A stretch of 8,411 bases of DNA from CAYWNA01 sp964459305. GTDB taxonomy: Bacteria > Planctomycetota > Planctomycetia > Pirellulales > Pirellulaceae. Positions 1-7,710 of this stretch are shown here, one piece after another. The notes beneath the pieces are model-generated. The model did no database searches, was not told the DNA's origin, and worked only from the letters and a program-made list of their open reading frames with translations. The DNA is taken from the NCBI GenBank assembly GCA_964459305.1, contig CAYWNA010000402.1:1-8411 (forward strand), read 5' to 3'. A program made the position numbers and the translations under genes. How positions within the stretch are numbered: the first letter of the stretch is position 1; the number at the start of each line of letters is the position of its first letter.

Positions 1-72
1 TTCTGCCACGCGTCATTGGTTCTTCCGAGCTTGTTTTCTGTGGTTGCAGCGACCTCCGGCCTTGCTGGGGAA
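1..72 (+). other. Signal peptide region of the secreted glycosidase-like protein
   Basis: The first 24 in-window codons encode a hydrophobic, Ala/Val/Leu/Ser-rich stretch (FCHASLVLPSLFSVVAATSG then LAGE), followed at once by a polar, Pro/Lys-containing sequence. This is the h- and c-region of a Sec-type signal peptide, with LAG|E as a plausible signal peptidase I site. The positively charged n-region is missing, which is the main reason to think translation starts upstream of the window and not at TTG 16. Confidence 0.6.
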
Positions 73-3000
73 CCGAGTAAACCGGAGTACCTTGCCGACC
101 AATTGGCCGAACGGATTGTCCATGCTAGTCAGGGCTTTGGAACGCTCGGTCTGAACACGGCCGTGGTCCCGTCGCACCGGCCCGGACGGAAGCTGCGAAT
201 CGGCGATGTCCAGTATGAACGTGGCCTGGGGATGCACGCCCAGGGCGTTGTTGCCATCGACTTGGGCGGGGAATTCGAAACGTTTGAAGCGGTGGTGGGA
301 CTCCAGTGGCAGACGGGCAAGACCGCGGGCTCGGCCGTGTTTCAGGTGTTTGTCGACGACGAGCAACGCCTCGATAGCGGTATCATGCGGGAGAATACAC
401 CGGCGAAGCAGGTTCGTGTCGTGGTCAAGGACTCCGACGAATTGCGACTTGTCGTGACTGACGCAGCCAACGGCATCGTGAGCGATGTAGCCAACTGGGC
501 CAACGCGCGGCTAACGCGCGATCCCAATGCGCTGCAGCGACGAGTCCGTTCCAGCGTCAATGTCGCTCCCTTTGCCCGTGTGGTCACGTCCGACCCCAAA
601 CGCATCGAAGGCACCAAAGCCGGCCGGGTCGAAGAGTTCCCGGCCGAGGACATCACGTTCACCGAAGACGTACTGCCGGCCGCCGATGCTTCCTACACGG
701 TTCCCGTCGATGGTGAGGGTATCGGTTGCCTGGGGCTCGAATGGTACGAGTTCCGCTACTTTCGCGAAGTGGGGCTGACGTTTGCCGATCCGGCTGCCGT
801 GCCCGGGGGCGTGCAACTTCAGTACTGGACGGGGCAGTCGAGTTGGCAGGGCGTATGGAAAACCATCGATGCCCCCATCGAGAAGGCCGAGGGCAGGTGG
901 ATCTGGGAGATCTCCTACAAGGACAGCACGCGACCGACCGACAAGGTCCGCTGGGTCTTTCCCAAAAGCAGCGAACCGATCGTCGCCCGAAGTCTTTCGG
1001 CACAGACCACGTCCTTCTACAAGACGGCCGATTTGCGAATCGAAGCGGAGGCCAAGATCGGGAAAGGGCCGATCAGCATTGAGATCTACAACGGCGAGTT
1101 CCTCGATTTGACGAATGAAAATAGTCCGTTGACGCATTTGTGGGATTTGCGCACGCCGCTACACGTCCGCGTGCGCTACGCCCGAACGCACCGCTGCAAA
1201 ACCGACCAGACCGTCCTGCGTTTCACGAATACCGCGCCGCCGCTGGCTGTGGGCGTCGAACAGGTTCTTGATAACGAAGCGGTCTATGTCCCCGTGGCCG
1301 GGCTGTTTGCTACACGCGACCCGCCCTCGATCAGCCTCGATGCCTACCGTCAGGAAATCGCCGATCACAAGACCCTCCGCCAACGGGTCCACGAGATGCC
1401 CGACCAGACCCTTGCGCGAGCCCTGGAAGTCGTGCATAAGCCGATCCAGGACCGCGGCCCCATGATGGTCTCGCTGGCTTGCGATCAGCGCAAGTTCATC
1501 GCGTATTGCCACGGTCCGGTCGCGTTCAAAACCGATTACGAGCCCAGTGCCGTGTTTGATGGGACGACCAAACGTAGCGGCCGGCGGTACCCGTGGCCCT
1601 ACGAGCTTCGCGCTGTTTACGGCGATGGCGACTACGAGAAGCTCAATCGCCATCTCGATGGCGGGTGGCTGCCGCTGCCGGTGACCAGCGTGGACGAGGA
1701 CGGCGTCGTCTATCGCACGCGTACGTTTGTCGCCCCGTTGGACGACGAGCCTGTCACCGGGGCACCCGATTGGCTCCGCCGCCGTGCCGTCTGCGTGGTC
1801 GAGTACACGATTGAAAACACACGACTCGACGACGCCGAGGCCAAGATGACCGTGGCGGTCCTGGACGACGTCAAGAGCGGGCACCGCACTGCAGTCCGAA
1901 AAGTCGACGGCGGCATGATTGCCGAGAAGGACGGCGGCCTGCTGACCTTCGTCGATACGAGTCAGGCCGGGCCTCTTGAAGTGCATACCGATGAGAACAG
2001 CACGACCGTCCTCGGTACGATTCCGGCAGGCAGCCGAGTTCGATGCGTCGGCTACATCCCGGCCTGGAAGATGTCGCCCGATGAATTCGGCATGTTTCGG
2101 GGAACGGCTCTGGAGTTGGCGGGGAAGACCAAGGAGTATTGGGAGAAGCTGATGGCGCCGGCAGCGCAGATCGAGTTGCCGAGCGAATTGCTGACCGACG
2201 TGATCCGCGCGTCCCAGGTCCATATCATGCTCGCTGCAGGCAACGAGCAGAACGGTTCGCGAATCGACGCCTGGACGTCGGCCGATCGCTACGGGGCTTT
2301 GGAGAGCGAGAGCCAGCCGATTCTGCGCGGCATGGACATGATGGGGCATCGCGATTTCTCCCGGCGCGGGCTGGAGTTCTTCATCGCGCGCTACAACGAC
2401 GCCGGCTTTCTCACCACGGGCTACACGATGATGGGCACCGGCTGGCATCTCTGGACGCTGGCCGAGTTCGTTGATCGTTCCGAGGATCTGGCTTGGTTCA
2501 AGCAAATTGCCCCGGAAGTGGTCCGCGTCAGTCGCTGGATCGCCCGGCAGCGAAAGAAGACAAAGCGTCTGGACGTCCATGGCGAGAAGGTGCCGAACTA
2601 CGGGATCATGCCGCCCGGTGTGATTGCCGACTGGGGGCGATTCACAAATGTTGGCTTCCACGAAGCCCACTATTGTGCCGGCCTGCGTGAAGCTGCCCGA
2701 GTGTTGGCAAAGATCGATCATCCGGATGCCGCCGAGTTGGCCGTCAGTGCCGACGAATTCCGCGACTGCGTGATCCGCGCCTACCGCTGGACCCAGGCAC
2801 GCACGCCCGTCACTCCGTTGGGCGACGGGACATTCGTTCCGGCCCAGCCGCCCATTCTGTTCATTTTCGGCGAGGTCGGTGGTTTTTTTCCCGGCGAGGA
2901 CGGCAGCCGAGCATGGTGCAAGAATGCAGCCGCTCACCATCTGATGGTCAATCGTCTGCTCGACCCCAATTCGACGGAAACTTCCTGGATGCTCGACATC

Positions 3001-3639
3001 ATGGAGGGCATCGAGTTCCTGCGTACTGCCCTGGGCGAACCGGAATACGACTCAGAGACAAACCACCGGCTTTGGTTCGACCTGGGCGGGTTCAACAAGT
3101 GCCAACCCTATTACCGCCGCAGCGTAGAACTCTATGCCCAGAGGGATGAAATCAAGCCCTTCATCCGAGGTTACTTCAATACGATGCCGTCGTTGTTGAG
3201 CCTCGAAAACCTATCCCTCTGGGAGCATTTTCACAATCTAGGCGGCTGGAACAAGACTCACGAGACCGGCTGGTTCCTATGCCAGACTCGGATCATGCTC
3301 CTGCAAGAACGCGGCGACGAACTCTGGCTCGCACCTTTTGTGACACGCAACTGGCTGAAGCACGGCATGACCGTCCGTTGCCGGAACGCACCGACCAACT
3401 TCGGCCGGGCCGGATACGAGATCCATTCGTCCGCCGACAGCGGATTCATCGAGGCCGTCGTCGATCCTCCCACCACGCGCCCGCTCAATCGGATCGTTCT
3501 TCGACTCCGCCATCCGCACGAGAAGCCGATTAGATCCGTCACGGTCAACGGCAAGAATCACGAAGACTATGACGCAGGGGCCGAAACGATCAATCTCAAG
3601 CCCGATGGGAAGCAAATGACGATTCGAGTCGAATACTGA
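1..3639 (+). CDS. Secreted NPCBM-domain, six-hairpin glycosidase-like protein (5' end outside window)
   Basis: This is a probable exported polysaccharide-active enzyme; the substrate is unknown. The frame is open from base 1 and ends at TGA 3637-3639. The first in-window start is TTG at 16, but codons 1-24 already read as the hydrophobic core of a signal peptide with a likely cleavage after LAG, and no basic n-region is visible, so the true start probably lies left of the window. Counting from TTG 16 (1207 aa), residues about 38-168 match an NPCBM module: RGLGMHAQG at 69-77, the FETFEAVVGL strand, and the closing DVANWANARL. Residues about 170-340 and 480-700 look beta-rich. Residues about 715-1110 are helical and resemble an (alpha/alpha)6 barrel, with WTSADRYGALE at 753-763, GTGWHLWTLAEF at 807-818 and ADWGRF at 871-876. 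Residues 1110-1207 resemble a closing beta-sandwich. I cannot assign a glycoside hydrolase family or catalytic acids. The NPCBM call is firm and the glycosidase fold is inferred. Confidence 0.88.
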   Translation, partial: FCHASLVLPSLFSVVAATSGLAGEPSKPEYLADQLAERIVHASQGFGTLGLNTAVVPSHRPGRKLRIGDVQYERGLGMHAQGVVAIDLGGEFETFEAVVGLQWQTGKTAGSAVFQVFVDDEQRLDSGIMRENTPAKQVRVVVKDSDELRLVVTDAANGIVSDVANWANARLTRDPNALQRRVRSSVNVAPFARVVTSDPKRIEGTKAGRVEEFPAEDITFTEDVLPAADASYTVPVDGEGIGCLGLEWYEFRYFREVGLTFADPAAVPGGVQLQYWTGQSSWQGVWKTIDAPIEKAEGRWIWEISYKDSTRPTDKVRWVFPKSSEPIVARSLSAQTTSFYKTADLRIEAEAKIGKGPISIEIYNGEFLDLTNENSPLTHLWDLRTPLHVRVRYARTHRCKTDQTVLRFTNTAPPLAVGVEQVLDNEAVYVPVAGLFATRDPPSISLDAYRQEIADHKTLRQRVHEMPDQTLARALEVVHKPIQDRGPMMVSLACDQRKFIAYCHGPVAFKTDYEPSAVFDGTTKRSGRRYPWPYELRAVYGDGDYEKLNRHLDGGWLPLPVTSVDEDGVVYRTRTFVAPLDDEPVTGAPDWLRRRAVCVVEYTIENTRLDDAEAKMTVAVLDDVKSGHRTAVRKVDGGMIAEKDGGLLTFVDTSQAGPLEVHTDENSTTVLGTIPAGSRVRCVGYIPAWKMSPDEFGMFRGTALELAGKTKEYWEKLMAPAAQIELPSELLTDVIRASQVHIMLAAGNEQNGSRIDAWTSADRYGALESESQPILRGMDMMGHRDFSRRGLEFFIARYNDAGFLTTGYTMMGTGWHLWTLAEFVDRSEDLAWFKQIAPEVVRVSRWIARQRKKTKRLDVHGEKVPNYGIMPPGVIADWGRFTNVGFHEAHYCAGLREAARVLAKIDHPDAAELAVSADEFRDCVIRAYRWTQARTPVTPLGDGTFVPAQPPILFIFGEVGGFFPGEDGSRAWCKNAAAHHLMVNRLLDPNSTETSWMLDIMEGIEFLRTALGEPEYDSETNHRLWFDLGGFNKCQPYYRRSVELYAQRDEIKPFIRGYFNTMPSLLSLENLSLWEHFHNLGGWNKTHETGWFLCQTRIMLLQERGDELWLAPFVTRNWLKHGMTVRCRNAPTNFGRAGYEIHSSADSGFIEAVVDPPTTRPLNRIVLRLRHPHEKPIRSVTVNGKNHEDYDAGAETINLKPDGKQMTIRVEY

Positions 3640-3692
3640 TCATCAGGCCCAGCAGAGGATGCTTCGAGGGTTCGTAGGGTAGAGAAAAGGTA

Positions 3693-3713
3693 GGACGGAT
3701 TAGTAATCCGCCC
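3693..3713. repeat. Short palindrome between convergent genes
   Basis: CGGATTA (3696-3702) and TAATCCG (3704-3710) form a perfect inverted repeat around a single G. Two further outer pairs follow after one mismatch. It lies in the 92-base gap between the stops of the convergent glycosidase-like and SWIM genes. I recall similar gtaggacggattagtaatcc elements scattered in planctomycete intergenic regions, which would make it a dispersed repeat. No U-tract follows on either strand, so a classical intrinsic terminator is not supported, although the position would suit a bidirectional transcript end. Confidence 0.5.
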
Positions 3714-3731
3714 GTGAAATACCAATATCTT

Positions 3732-4712
3732 TCACCGTGGTTTGCGAGTTGTTTTCTTCGGAGCTGCCTTCTTGGTGGCCTTCTTTCGCTTCGCCGGCTT
3801 CTTCACGCCTCTCTTGGTCGTCTTCTTCGTTGCCGTCTTGCGGCCAGTCTTCTGCTTTACGGTTTTCTTGGCCGCTTTCTTCTTCTTCGTTTTCTTGACG
3901 GTTTTTTTCTTTGCCACTTTCTTTCCACGCGAGCCAGTCGTCACCTTTCTGGAACGCTTCTTCCGTGGTGTGCTCGTCGCAGCCGCGTCCTCGGATGTGT
4001 CAAGATCGATGCCGAACACGTCCGATAGCTCTCCGTCAGCGAGCCGCTTCGACTTGCCTCGCGACGTGGCAGCCGATACGGCCGCCTCGGCATCGGCGTC
4101 AATCAGTTCTTCGTGATCGACACCCCGAAGTTTGAACAGCAGTTCCGGTTGTTGATCGAGACGGGCACCGACGCCGTAGAGCGCCGCGGCCACATGCTTG
4201 CACATGACGGCCCAGTCCGGACAATCACATTTCAGCGAAATCTCTTGGGGAAGCGGAAACAGGCCGTCCTTGCGGTCTGTGACGACTTCCATGACGTGGT
4301 TCGACAGCTTGCCCTGCAGCAGTTCCAGCAAGGAGCCCACTTGGCCGGCGCACCGCTTTCGAATGGCGGTCCATTTCTTTGCCGGCAGGGTCTTGATGCG
4401 GATATGAAGGTTGTAGAGTTCTGACCCGGCCACCTTGGCAAGGACTTCGCCTTTGTTAATCTCCAAATGGCAGACCGAGCCGTTACGGACGTATGTACGG
4501 CCGCGCGGCAAACGGTTTTCGTAATCGCTAAACGATTCCAGGTGATCGCACCATGCCTCGCCCCAGAAGGTCCTGGCGATCTTACGGCCCTCGATTTCGA
4601 CCGGCTGAATGTCGACCCCCTTCTTGCGCAGCGAATCCATCTTCCTCCGAGCTTGTGCGCGGCGTTGCGCCACCGGAACATACGGTCGCCAGCCATATCC
4701 GGACCATCCCAT
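3732..4712 (-). CDS. SWIM zinc-finger protein with lysine-rich histone-like C-terminal tail
   Basis: This is a predicted cytoplasmic nucleic-acid-associated protein of 326 aa, likely partner of the SNF2 ATPase encoded just upstream on the same strand. The start at 4712 is chosen because AGGAG (4720-4724) sits 7 bases before ATG and the product begins MGWSGYGWRPYVPVAQRR, a sensible N-terminus. The conserved front (residues 1-150) contains RTFWGEAWCDHLESF and RLPRGRTYVRNGSV. The SWIM motif CxCx6CxH is complete: C162, C164, C171 and H173, with the typical CDCPDW and CKHVAAALY surroundings. SWIM domains bind zinc and are thought to contact DNA or protein. After an acidic linker (about 200-245), residues 249-326 form a tail with 32 Lys and 9 Arg in 78 residues and no Asp or Glu, rich in KKAAKK and KKTT patterns as in histone H1-like bacterial proteins. 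The zinc-finger call is firm; tail function is inferred. Confidence 0.92.
   Translation of the reverse strand: MGWSGYGWRPYVPVAQRRAQARRKMDSLRKKGVDIQPVEIEGRKIARTFWGEAWCDHLESFSDYENRLPRGRTYVRNGSVCHLEINKGEVLAKVAGSELYNLHIRIKTLPAKKWTAIRKRCAGQVGSLLELLQGKLSNHVMEVVTDRKDGLFPLPQEISLKCDCPDWAVMCKHVAAALYGVGARLDQQPELLFKLRGVDHEELIDADAEAAVSAATSRGKSKRLADGELSDVFGIDLDTSEDAAATSTPRKKRSRKVTTGSRGKKVAKKKTVKKTKKKKAAKKTVKQKTGRKTATKKTTKRGVKKPAKRKKATKKAAPKKTTRKPR
3735..3968 (-). other. Histone H1-like Lys/Arg-rich tail coding segment
   Basis: These codons encode residues 249-326 of the SWIM protein. Lysine makes up about 41 percent of the tail and arginine about 12 percent, with Thr, Ala, Val and Pro filling most of the rest and no acidic residues. 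The short, degenerate KK-containing units show on the plus strand as a pyrimidine-rich run of ctt/cttctt. Tails like this are expected to be disordered and to bind DNA without sequence specificity. The region probably evolves quickly by slippage, so its length is likely to vary among relatives. Confidence 0.8.
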
Positions 4713-4719
4713 GGAATCT

Positions 4720-4724
4720 CTCCT
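4720..4724 (-). promoter_or_regulatory. Ribosome binding site of the SWIM gene
   Basis: Read on the minus strand the sequence is AAAAAAGGAGAGATTCC directly followed by ATG at 4712. AGGAG lies 7 bases from the start codon. This decides the start against an in-frame extension to 4910, which would read through the palindromic element and overlap the end of the ATPase gene. Confidence 0.75.
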
Positions 4725-4748
4725 TTTTTCAATGCCGCGGCCGGTTGT

Positions 4749-4798
4749 TGGAGTCCAGGCTTTAGCCTGTCCTCTGCAGCCTAAAGGCCTGTACTCCA
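4749..4798. repeat. 50-base imperfect palindrome between the ATPase and SWIM genes
   Basis: The left arm, TGGAGTCCAGGCTTTAGCC then TG (4749-4769), pairs with the right arm (4777-4798) apart from two mismatches and one bulged base, around a 7-base loop (tcctctg). It lies within the 166-base spacer separating the SNF2 and SWIM genes. In RNA of either strand it would form a long stable hairpin. No U-tract follows on the minus strand, so it is unlikely to be a simple terminator. I recall near-identical gagtccaggctttagcctg palindromes recurring between genes in planctomycetes, so I read it as a dispersed intergenic repeat; only one copy is in this window. Confidence 0.7.
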
Positions 4799-4878
4799 GC
4801 GGGCATCTCAAACCGGTCGCGGTGTACTCCGTTTTGCCTGGCGGCCCCGCCGCCCCACAGGTTGCAGGCTGCCCATTG

Positions 4879-7581
4879 TTACACACGTGCCCGGTCCACG
4901 TCGAGAGCAACCAGCCGGATCAGTTCCGCATCCGTCATCTCCGTTAGCGTCTTTTCCGCTCCGCCCTCCAGGACGTCCGCTGCCAGTTGCGTCTTTTCTT
5001 CGATCAGCGCGTCGATTTTCTCTTCGATCGTGCCGCGGCAGACGAATTTGTGCACTAGGACGTTGCGGTGCTGGCCGATCCGGAACGCACGGTCGGTCGC
5101 CTGGTTCTCGACGGCAGGATTCCACCAGCGGTCGAAGTGAATGACGTGCGAGGCCTGGGTCAGGTTGAGCCCCGTACCGCCCGCCTTCAGAGAAAGCACA
5201 AAAAACGGAGGGCCGTCTTCGCGTTGGAACTGGTCGACAAGATGCTTCCTGCGTTTCACGGCGGTGCTTCCATGTAGCACCAGGCCGGCACGTCCGAACA
5301 CCTCCGCCAGGAAGCCGGCCAACGGTTGGGTCATTTCCCGAAACTGCGTGAAAACGAGTGCTTTCTCCTGACGCGATTCGATTTCCTCGCAGATCTTCGC
5401 CAGTCGAGCGAATTTGCCGCTGTCTTTCGGGCGGAAGAGTCCGTCGCCTAGGAGTTGGCTGGGATGATTGCACAACTGCTTGAATCGCATCAGATAGGCC
5501 AATACCAAGCCGCGCCGCTGCATGCCGTCCAGGCTCTCCAGGGCGTCGGCCATCTCGTCGACCATCTTGGCGTAAAGCGCCGCCTGCCGTTTGCCGAGCC
5601 CGCAGAACGCACGGACCTCGGTCTTGTCGGGCAGGTCGGAGATGACCCGTTTGTCCGTCTTCAGCCGCCTGAGAATATACGGCTGGACGAGTTGCCTCAG
5701 CGGAGCGTAGCGCTGGTGCTCGCGTGCATTGAGCACCTTGACGAAATCCTTGAACTTCTTCTGTGAGCCCAGCAGGCCGGGGCAGAGAAAATCGAACAGC
5801 GACCAAAGATCCGAGAGGCGATTTTCGACCGGCGTGCCGGTCAAGGCGATCCGGGCCTCGGCCTGAATCCGCTTGACGGCTTTCGTCTGCCGCGCAGCCG
5901 GGTTCTTGATGGCCTGCGCCTCGTCGATCACCGCTAGGTGCCAGTCCACGTCCAGCAGCCACGTCTGTCGCTGGAGCATGGCATAGGTGGTGAGCACCGC
6001 GTCCGTGTCCTTGACCGCCCGGTTCGGTTGTCTAGCCATGCGGTCGAGTTCGTCTTTGGGGGTCTCCGATGGGTGAACGTACCGGGCGCGGAGCGTTGGA
6101 GTGAACCGCTGAATCTCGGATTTCCAGTTGGCCAAGAGAGACGCCGGCACCACCAGCAGACTCGCTTTGATGCCCCGCTTCTTCTTCAGCGCCGCCAGCA
6201 GGGCCAACACCTGAACCGTCTTGCCGAGGCCCATATCATCGGCCAGACACGCGCCCAGACCCAGGCGGGAAAGGAACCATAGCCAGCCGACACCCGTTTC
6301 CTGGTACTTGCGCAGCGTCGCGTTCAGGGCGGCGCCCGGTTTGACCTCCGCCAGATTGTCCGGGTCGCGCAAATCGCCGAGCACTTGGCCGAGCCATTTC
6401 CCCGCATCGACGAACGACCACTCGCGCTGCTGGTCGTCGTCCGCGTCGTCGGACAGGTCCACCGGAGCACCGGCCAACAGACGCATGCCTTCGACGAACG
6501 AGAGTCCGTCGTGAGCGTGCTGCTCAACCTCCTTCCAGTGATCGAGCGCCTCGGCTAGCCGATCGTGGTCCACTTCGACCCATTGCCCCTTGAGCAACAC
6601 AAGTCCCTCTTCGGCCGCCATCAATTCGCGCCATTCGGCTTCGGTCAATTCTTCCTCGCCCAGGGCCAGTTTCACTCGGAAGTCCAGCATCGAGTTGGCG
6701 TCAAATCGCTTCTGTTTCTTATCGCCGATCGTGACGCCCACTCGGGGCCGGGGCCGCTTCTTCCACCAGTCAGGCATGCGTACCAGCACGCCGCTCTCTT
6801 CGAAGACCGGTATCTCTTTCAGGAAGCGGTGGGCCTCGCGTGGCGTCCAGGCCAGCGGCTGGTAGAGATCGCCCGATTCGACCAGTTCCTTGGCCAGCTC
6901 ACTTTTCTCCGATGCCAACTGAACCGGCGAAAGCAGCTTGACGAGCGCCTTCTTGTCTCTTGCACCGGCGTACTCGCGCAACGCTTTGCTCAGTGGCTGG
7001 TACTGTACACGGGCTCCTGCCGTTAGCCTGGGTGCGTAGGTAGCCAGGAACGCAAAGGGGTAATCCGGATTCCGGCGGTTCTCGGCCAGATGAAAGCAAA
7101 CTCGCCCCACTTGGTGCCACAGGGCGGCCCGCTCTTTCAAGAACCCGGCGAGGCCGTCGCGGTATTCAGCCACCTCGCGACGTACCCAAGCGTCCAGGTC
7201 TTCCCAAATGTCGCTCAAAACGCCTTCGGTGAGATACTCGGCGCCCTGCAAGGGCGGAACGCTCAAGAGCATGGTAGCGAGTTCCGCGGAGGCCGGTGGC
7301 AGAATCTTTTCGATCGGCGCGCCGGTCATCTCCGGCGTATGACAGAGCTCCGTGAGGTATCGCCCGCCGAAATCCCGCCAGTAGGCGAAGGACGGGTTCG
7401 GCCGGTCCATCCGTTCGGTTACCAGTGCGAAGATTCCCTCGGCCTGGCTGGATGCAAATTGGCGGGCAATTTTCTTTTCCAGCCGTTGATCAGTCCCAGC
7501 GTCCGGCCGTTCGCCTTCCTCCCGGGTTGACTCGACGGCAAGGACGCGGCCCGACGGTGTGACGGCCAGATGGAAATTCAT
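4879..7581 (-). CDS. SNF2-family DNA-dependent ATPase (DEAD/DEAH-type helicase core)
   Basis: This 900-aa protein is predicted to use ATP to translocate on double-stranded DNA and remodel protein-DNA complexes in the cytoplasm. All core motifs are intact. The Q-like LRKYQETGVGWLWFL is at 423-437, motif I DDMGLGKT at 448-455, Ia LLVVPASLLANW at 475-486, II DEAQ at 553-556, III LTGTP at 580-584, IV ALVFTQF at 741-747, V KAGGTGLNLTQA at 799-810, and VI ATDRAFRIGQ at 828-837. Residues about 250-390 resemble the SNF2-associated DUF3670-type region common in bacterial members (VRMPDWW, LDFRVKLALG, GLVLLKGQWVEVD). Residues 1-250 are helical and unrecognised. Length is usual for the bacterial group. 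ATG 7581 has Shine-Dalgarno-like sequences upstream. It is followed on the same strand, 166 bases on, by the SWIM gene, a pairing known in other bacteria. It is not RapA/HepA of E. coli in the strict sense. Family assignment is firm; its cellular role is not known from sequence. Confidence 0.96.
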   Translation of the reverse strand: MNFHLAVTPSGRVLAVESTREEGERPDAGTDQRLEKKIARQFASSQAEGIFALVTERMDRPNPSFAYWRDFGGRYLTELCHTPEMTGAPIEKILPPASAELATMLLSVPPLQGAEYLTEGVLSDIWEDLDAWVRREVAEYRDGLAGFLKERAALWHQVGRVCFHLAENRRNPDYPFAFLATYAPRLTAGARVQYQPLSKALREYAGARDKKALVKLLSPVQLASEKSELAKELVESGDLYQPLAWTPREAHRFLKEIPVFEESGVLVRMPDWWKKRPRPRVGVTIGDKKQKRFDANSMLDFRVKLALGEEELTEAEWRELMAAEEGLVLLKGQWVEVDHDRLAEALDHWKEVEQHAHDGLSFVEGMRLLAGAPVDLSDDADDDQQREWSFVDAGKWLGQVLGDLRDPDNLAEVKPGAALNATLRKYQETGVGWLWFLSRLGLGACLADDMGLGKTVQVLALLAALKKKRGIKASLLVVPASLLANWKSEIQRFTPTLRARYVHPSETPKDELDRMARQPNRAVKDTDAVLTTYAMLQRQTWLLDVDWHLAVIDEAQAIKNPAARQTKAVKRIQAEARIALTGTPVENRLSDLWSLFDFLCPGLLGSQKKFKDFVKVLNAREHQRYAPLRQLVQPYILRRLKTDKRVISDLPDKTEVRAFCGLGKRQAALYAKMVDEMADALESLDGMQRRGLVLAYLMRFKQLCNHPSQLLGDGLFRPKDSGKFARLAKICEEIESRQEKALVFTQFREMTQPLAGFLAEVFGRAGLVLHGSTAVKRRKHLVDQFQREDGPPFFVLSLKAGGTGLNLTQASHVIHFDRWWNPAVENQATDRAFRIGQHRNVLVHKFVCRGTIEEKIDALIEEKTQLAADVLEGGAEKTLTEMTDAELIRLVALDVDRARV

Positions 7582-7583
7582 TG

Positions 7584-7596
7584 ACTCCTTGTCTCC
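7584..7596 (-). promoter_or_regulatory. Twin Shine-Dalgarno-like sites before the SNF2 ATPase
   Basis: The minus strand reads AGGAGACAAGGAGTC then ATG. AAGGAG (7584-7589) is only 2 bases from the start, too close for normal use, whereas AGGAG (7592-7596) is 10 bases away, within the usable range. The outer site probably serves ATG 7581. The protein following this ATG (MNFHLAVTPSGRVLAVES) looks like a genuine N-terminus. Confidence 0.55.
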
Positions 7597-7629
7597 TGTG
7601 GTTTCGGTCCTTGGATCGCACAGGCGTCG

Positions 7630-7657
7630 CGCGGCGTCTCCGCAGCCAGACGCCGCG
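7630..7657 (-). promoter_or_regulatory. GC-rich hairpin in the leader of the SNF2 ATPase gene
   Basis: CGCGGCGTCT (7630-7639) and AGACGCCGCG (7648-7657) are perfectly complementary over 10 bases around an 8-base loop. The element ends 48 bases upstream of ATG 7581. If transcription starts near the promoter candidate at 7683-7710, this hairpin would lie in the 5' untranslated RNA. It has no U-tract, so it could affect mRNA stability or act as a DNA-level palindrome. The function is not known. Confidence 0.4.
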
Positions 7658-7682
7658 AAGCGTGCAACGAGCCGTGCCGTCT

Positions 7683-7710
7683 ATTATTGCCATCATCATC
7701 GTCCACGCAA
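7683..7710 (-). promoter_or_regulatory. Weak candidate sigma-70-type promoter for the SNF2 gene
   Basis: On the minus strand TTGCGT (7705-7710) is followed after 16 bases by AATAAT (7683-7688), a 3/6 and a 5/6 match to the -35 and -10 consensus. This is the most AT-rich spot upstream of the ATPase start and would give a leader of roughly 95 bases. Planctomycete promoters are poorly defined by consensus, so this is only a suggestion. Confidence 0.25.

Noticed and set aside
1159..2940. 593-codon minus-strand open frame antisense to the glycosidase-like gene
   Set aside because: It lies wholly within the well-supported plus-strand gene. Its product lacks recognisable motifs and looks like a mirror of codon bias in GC-rich DNA.
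3900..3912. T-run in the plus strand as a terminator for the left gene
   Set aside because: It is part of the lysine codons of the SWIM tail on the other strand and has no GC stem before it.
4713..4910. In-frame N-terminal extension of the SWIM protein to ATG 4910
   Set aside because: It would translate the palindromic repeat and overlap the end of the ATPase gene. A good Shine-Dalgarno and a sensible N-terminus exist at 4712.
4808..5962. 384-codon minus-strand frame inside the SNF2 gene
   Set aside because: It is an out-of-frame shadow of the ATPase, which has all helicase motifs in its own frame.
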